From Candidatus Woesearchaeota archaeon (lineage in GTDB: Archaea > Nanobdellota > Nanobdellia > Woesearchaeales > GW2011-AR4), in NCBI GenBank assembly GCA_016211245.1, contig JACQSQ010000055.1, positions 1 through 49,106 of the forward strand: a DNA stretch of 49,106 nucleotides, in the 5' to 3' direction. The notes beneath the pieces are model-generated. The model saw nothing but the letters and a program-made list of their open reading frames with translations, was not told the DNA's origin and searched no databases. Of this stretch, positions 47,654-49,106 are shown piece by piece. Position numbers and translations under genes: made by a program. Within the stretch, counting starts at the first letter, position 1. Every line of letters begins with the position of its first letter.

Positions 47654-48064
47654 TTAATTTGATGTTATTTGGACATAGCCGTCCTCAGCCTTAACAGTCA
47701 GTATATGTATTCCAGGGCTTTTTGGCAGGGTGCCGCTCATGTTTACTGAGGAAACCTGCACGATATCTGTTATTCCGGCCTGGGTTTTTATTTTGAATAC
47801 GGCTTCTTTGCCGGTTAAATTGGTCGAATGTATGCCATCAGGGAAGTTCAGCTTCAAAGTGGTTTGTGACGGCTTTCCAAGGTAGTACACAGATTCGGAT
47901 GTGTCCACTATTTTTCTTGCAATCTGCAAGGCCTGTGTTGTCGAGACAGTATCAGACGAGTCAGCGGAGTAAGTGTAATAAATCACCAGCAGCGGGATTG
48001 TTATAAGGGCTGCGAAGCCCATCACAAGCATATACTCCACGCTCACCTGTGATTTTAGCGGCAT
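47654..48064 (-). CDS. Type IV pilin-like protein, SQVSVEY form
   Basis: This is a 136-residue protein from ATG 48064, one base after the upstream stop. The open frame begins at 48127, but the class III signal peptide (PLKSQVSVEYMLVMGFAALI) starts at the internal ATG. A membrane/polymerisation helix is followed by a small domain with HSTNLTGKEAVFKIKTQAGI. KSQ and E at +5 fit cleavage by the archaeal prepilin peptidase. No peptidase gene is in this window. It is probably a minor pilin coupled to the small membrane protein upstream. Confidence 0.78.
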   Translation of the reverse strand: MPLKSQVSVEYMLVMGFAALITIPLLVIYYTYSADSSDTVSTTQALQIARKIVDTSESVYYLGKPSQTTLKLNFPDGIHSTNLTGKEAVFKIKTQAGITDIVQVSSVNMSGTLPKSPGIHILTVKAEDGYVQITSN

Positions 48065-48065
48065 T

Positions 48066-48494
48066 TTATTTCCTATTTTGCCTTGATTTTTTTTGTTTTT
48101 TAGCAAGAGCTGCTTCAGCATTTTCACTTGGCTTTTGCGCTTTTTCAGTAACCAGCTTCCCTATTCTCCTGCCCTGCTCCTTAAATCCAAATTCCTCGCT
48201 TATTTTTTGGGTTCTGAAAGAAGTGATTATGAAGGCTATATATGCAAAAATGATAAAGATGTATTCTGGATAGGTCAAATAAGTCGCGTGATTTAACTCC
48301 AAGCCGGACTCATATATGTTTCTTACGGTCTGCCATATAGAGAATGTGACTATAAATGCAAGGCAAATGGCAAAATTGTCCATAAATCTTCTGATAGAGC
48401 CCTCGCTTAGTTTTTTTCTTGCCCTTGAGATTAAAATCAAGGAAGCAATCCCAAATATCACTGTTGTTATGCCGACCGCAGCTATGTGCACCAT
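48066..48494 (-). CDS. Three- to four-helix membrane protein
   Basis: This 142-residue protein has helices at about 4-22 (VGITTVIFGIASLILISRA), 41-60 (FAICLAFIVTFSIWQTVRNI) and 76-93 (YIFIIFAYIAFIITSF), ending in a basic tail rich in K and R (AKKQKKSRQNRK). It is 2 bp after the KaiC-like gene and 1 bp before the pilin-like ATG, so the three are probably co-translated. I do not recognise a family. A membrane anchor or sensor for the KaiC-like protein is a guess from context. Confidence 0.65.
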   Translation of the reverse strand: MVHIAAVGITTVIFGIASLILISRARKKLSEGSIRRFMDNFAICLAFIVTFSIWQTVRNIYESGLELNHATYLTYPEYIFIIFAYIAFIITSFRTQKISEEFGFKEQGRRIGKLVTEKAQKPSENAEAALAKKQKKSRQNRK

Positions 48495-48496
48495 TG

Positions 48497-49060
48497 TTAC
48501 GCACCTCCAAAGTCTACTCTTGAATCGGCAAATTGAGTCAGTTCATCAAGCAAAGCCTGCTCTGTTTCCTTTTCAAGAGTCATGATTATGCCTTTTATTT
48601 TCCATTCCCTTATCTTGCCAGCAAGAAAGTGTATAAACCTTGCTACCGTTGCAGGCTTGTTGAATATTGACAGGGTGTTCAAAGAATCAAATATCAGGAA
48701 TTTTTCAGCTGTTGGCAATGCCTTTACAGCCTGGTCCATTGCAACAGAGATATCACTAAGCTTCTCCGGGCTTCCTATGTAAAGGCAGTTTTCCATTTTT
48801 TTAATGTGCTCTGTCCTTGAAGTTGCGTCTATGAAAATGATAAGCCTTGGGTCTATATTGTTGCTTGCGAGATTCCTCTGCATAACTTCATAAGGCTTGT
48901 TCAGGGTTACATAAACGCCAGGATTATTCTGCTCGCTTATCAGAAACCTCAAGACATCAATAGCTGCATTTTGATAATTCTTGGCATCAACTGTAATAAG
49001 AAGAAGATAATCTTTTAATCCGCTCACCTCTTTTCTAAAGCTTTCTTGAACTGCCAGCAT
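48497..49060 (-). CDS. RecA/KaiC-fold-like protein lacking a P-loop
   Basis: This is 187 residues from ATG 49060 (GTGs at 49069 and 49066 overlap the likely ribosome site). The strand pattern LLLITVDAKNYQNAAIDVLR, PGVYVTLNKPYEVMQRNL, LIIFIDATS and FLIFDSLNTLSIFN resembles the KaiC/RadA family's core. The P-loop strand, where GxxxxGKT should be, has VDAKNYQN. It therefore probably does not hydrolyse ATP and may act as a regulator, as is seen for degenerate KaiC-like proteins near archaeal motility genes. It is the first gene of the locus inside the window; upstream sequence is cut off. Confidence 0.65.
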   Translation of the reverse strand: MLAVQESFRKEVSGLKDYLLLITVDAKNYQNAAIDVLRFLISEQNNPGVYVTLNKPYEVMQRNLASNNIDPRLIIFIDATSRTEHIKKMENCLYIGSPEKLSDISVAMDQAVKALPTAEKFLIFDSLNTLSIFNKPATVARFIHFLAGKIREWKIKGIIMTLEKETEQALLDELTQFADSRVDFGGA

Positions 49061-49106
49061 CAACACCACTTTTTTATTAAAGAAATCTATAGCTATGAAT
49101 ATAAAC

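Overview
This window looks like part of the genome of a DPANN archaeon, most likely Woesearchaeota/Pacearchaeota-like. The evidence is archaeal BRE/TATA promoters with leaderless or GGTG-type starts, two STT3/AglB oligosaccharyltransferases, class III (pilin-type) signal peptides of the K-S-Q-A-A-x-E-F type, an archaeal pilus motor (FlaI/TadA-like ATPase plus two TadB/TadC-like membrane proteins), a geranylgeranyl-reductase-family protein, a surface protein with a PGF-pre-PGF-like domain, and an intron-containing tRNA. No rRNA, CRISPR array or insertion sequence was seen. The lineage is inferred from gene style, not from a marker gene.

Region 1 (1-7.6 kb) is a sugar-activation block. A minus-strand operon (cupin, deoxyhypusine-synthase-like protein, PfkB heptose kinase, GmhB phosphatase) resembles bacterial heptose activation. 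It is divergent from a ribbon-helix-helix/nucleotidyltransferase fusion that may regulate it. A tail-to-tail RHH/PIN toxin-antitoxin pair follows, flanked by a decayed second copy of the fusion gene's 3' end. Then come a Tat-exported phosphodiester-glycosidase-like protein, a GT9 heptosyltransferase-like protein, a DUF2304 protein and a GT2 dolichyl-phosphate-sugar synthase-like protein.

Region 2 (7.6-23.3 kb) is the glycosylation machinery. Two tandem AglB paralogues share an exact 89-bp tract that suggests gene conversion. A seven-gene, translationally coupled operon (21370 down to 14135) encodes a GtrA/GT-C/uridine-kinase-like fusion, a class II aldolase, two nucleotidyltransferases, a GT2, a GDPD-like protein and a HAD phosphatase. 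It looks like a complete path for making and attaching an unusual activated building block. A lone GT-C-like membrane protein lies on the plus strand.

Region 3 (23.3-35 kb) holds a flavoprotein reductase, a triple-repeat surface protein, a methyltransferase, a tRNA that reads best as tRNA-Trp(CCA) with a 186-nt intron and extra inserts in the D and variable regions, a small membrane protein, a DUF192 protein, and a 1800-residue surface protein very rich in N-x-S/T sequons, a plausible AglB substrate. Next to it lies a frameshifted squalene/phytoene-synthase-like pseudogene.

Region 4 (35-49 kb) is a type IV pilus-like locus, all on the minus strand: at least four pilin-like proteins, a large VWA-domain protein, other membrane-anchored extracellular proteins, a winged-helix/coiled-coil protein, the secretion ATPase and two membrane platform proteins. 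Two strong hairpins and one long nested palindrome sit in its intergenic gaps. Together the window codes for making, glycosylating and displaying a cell surface.
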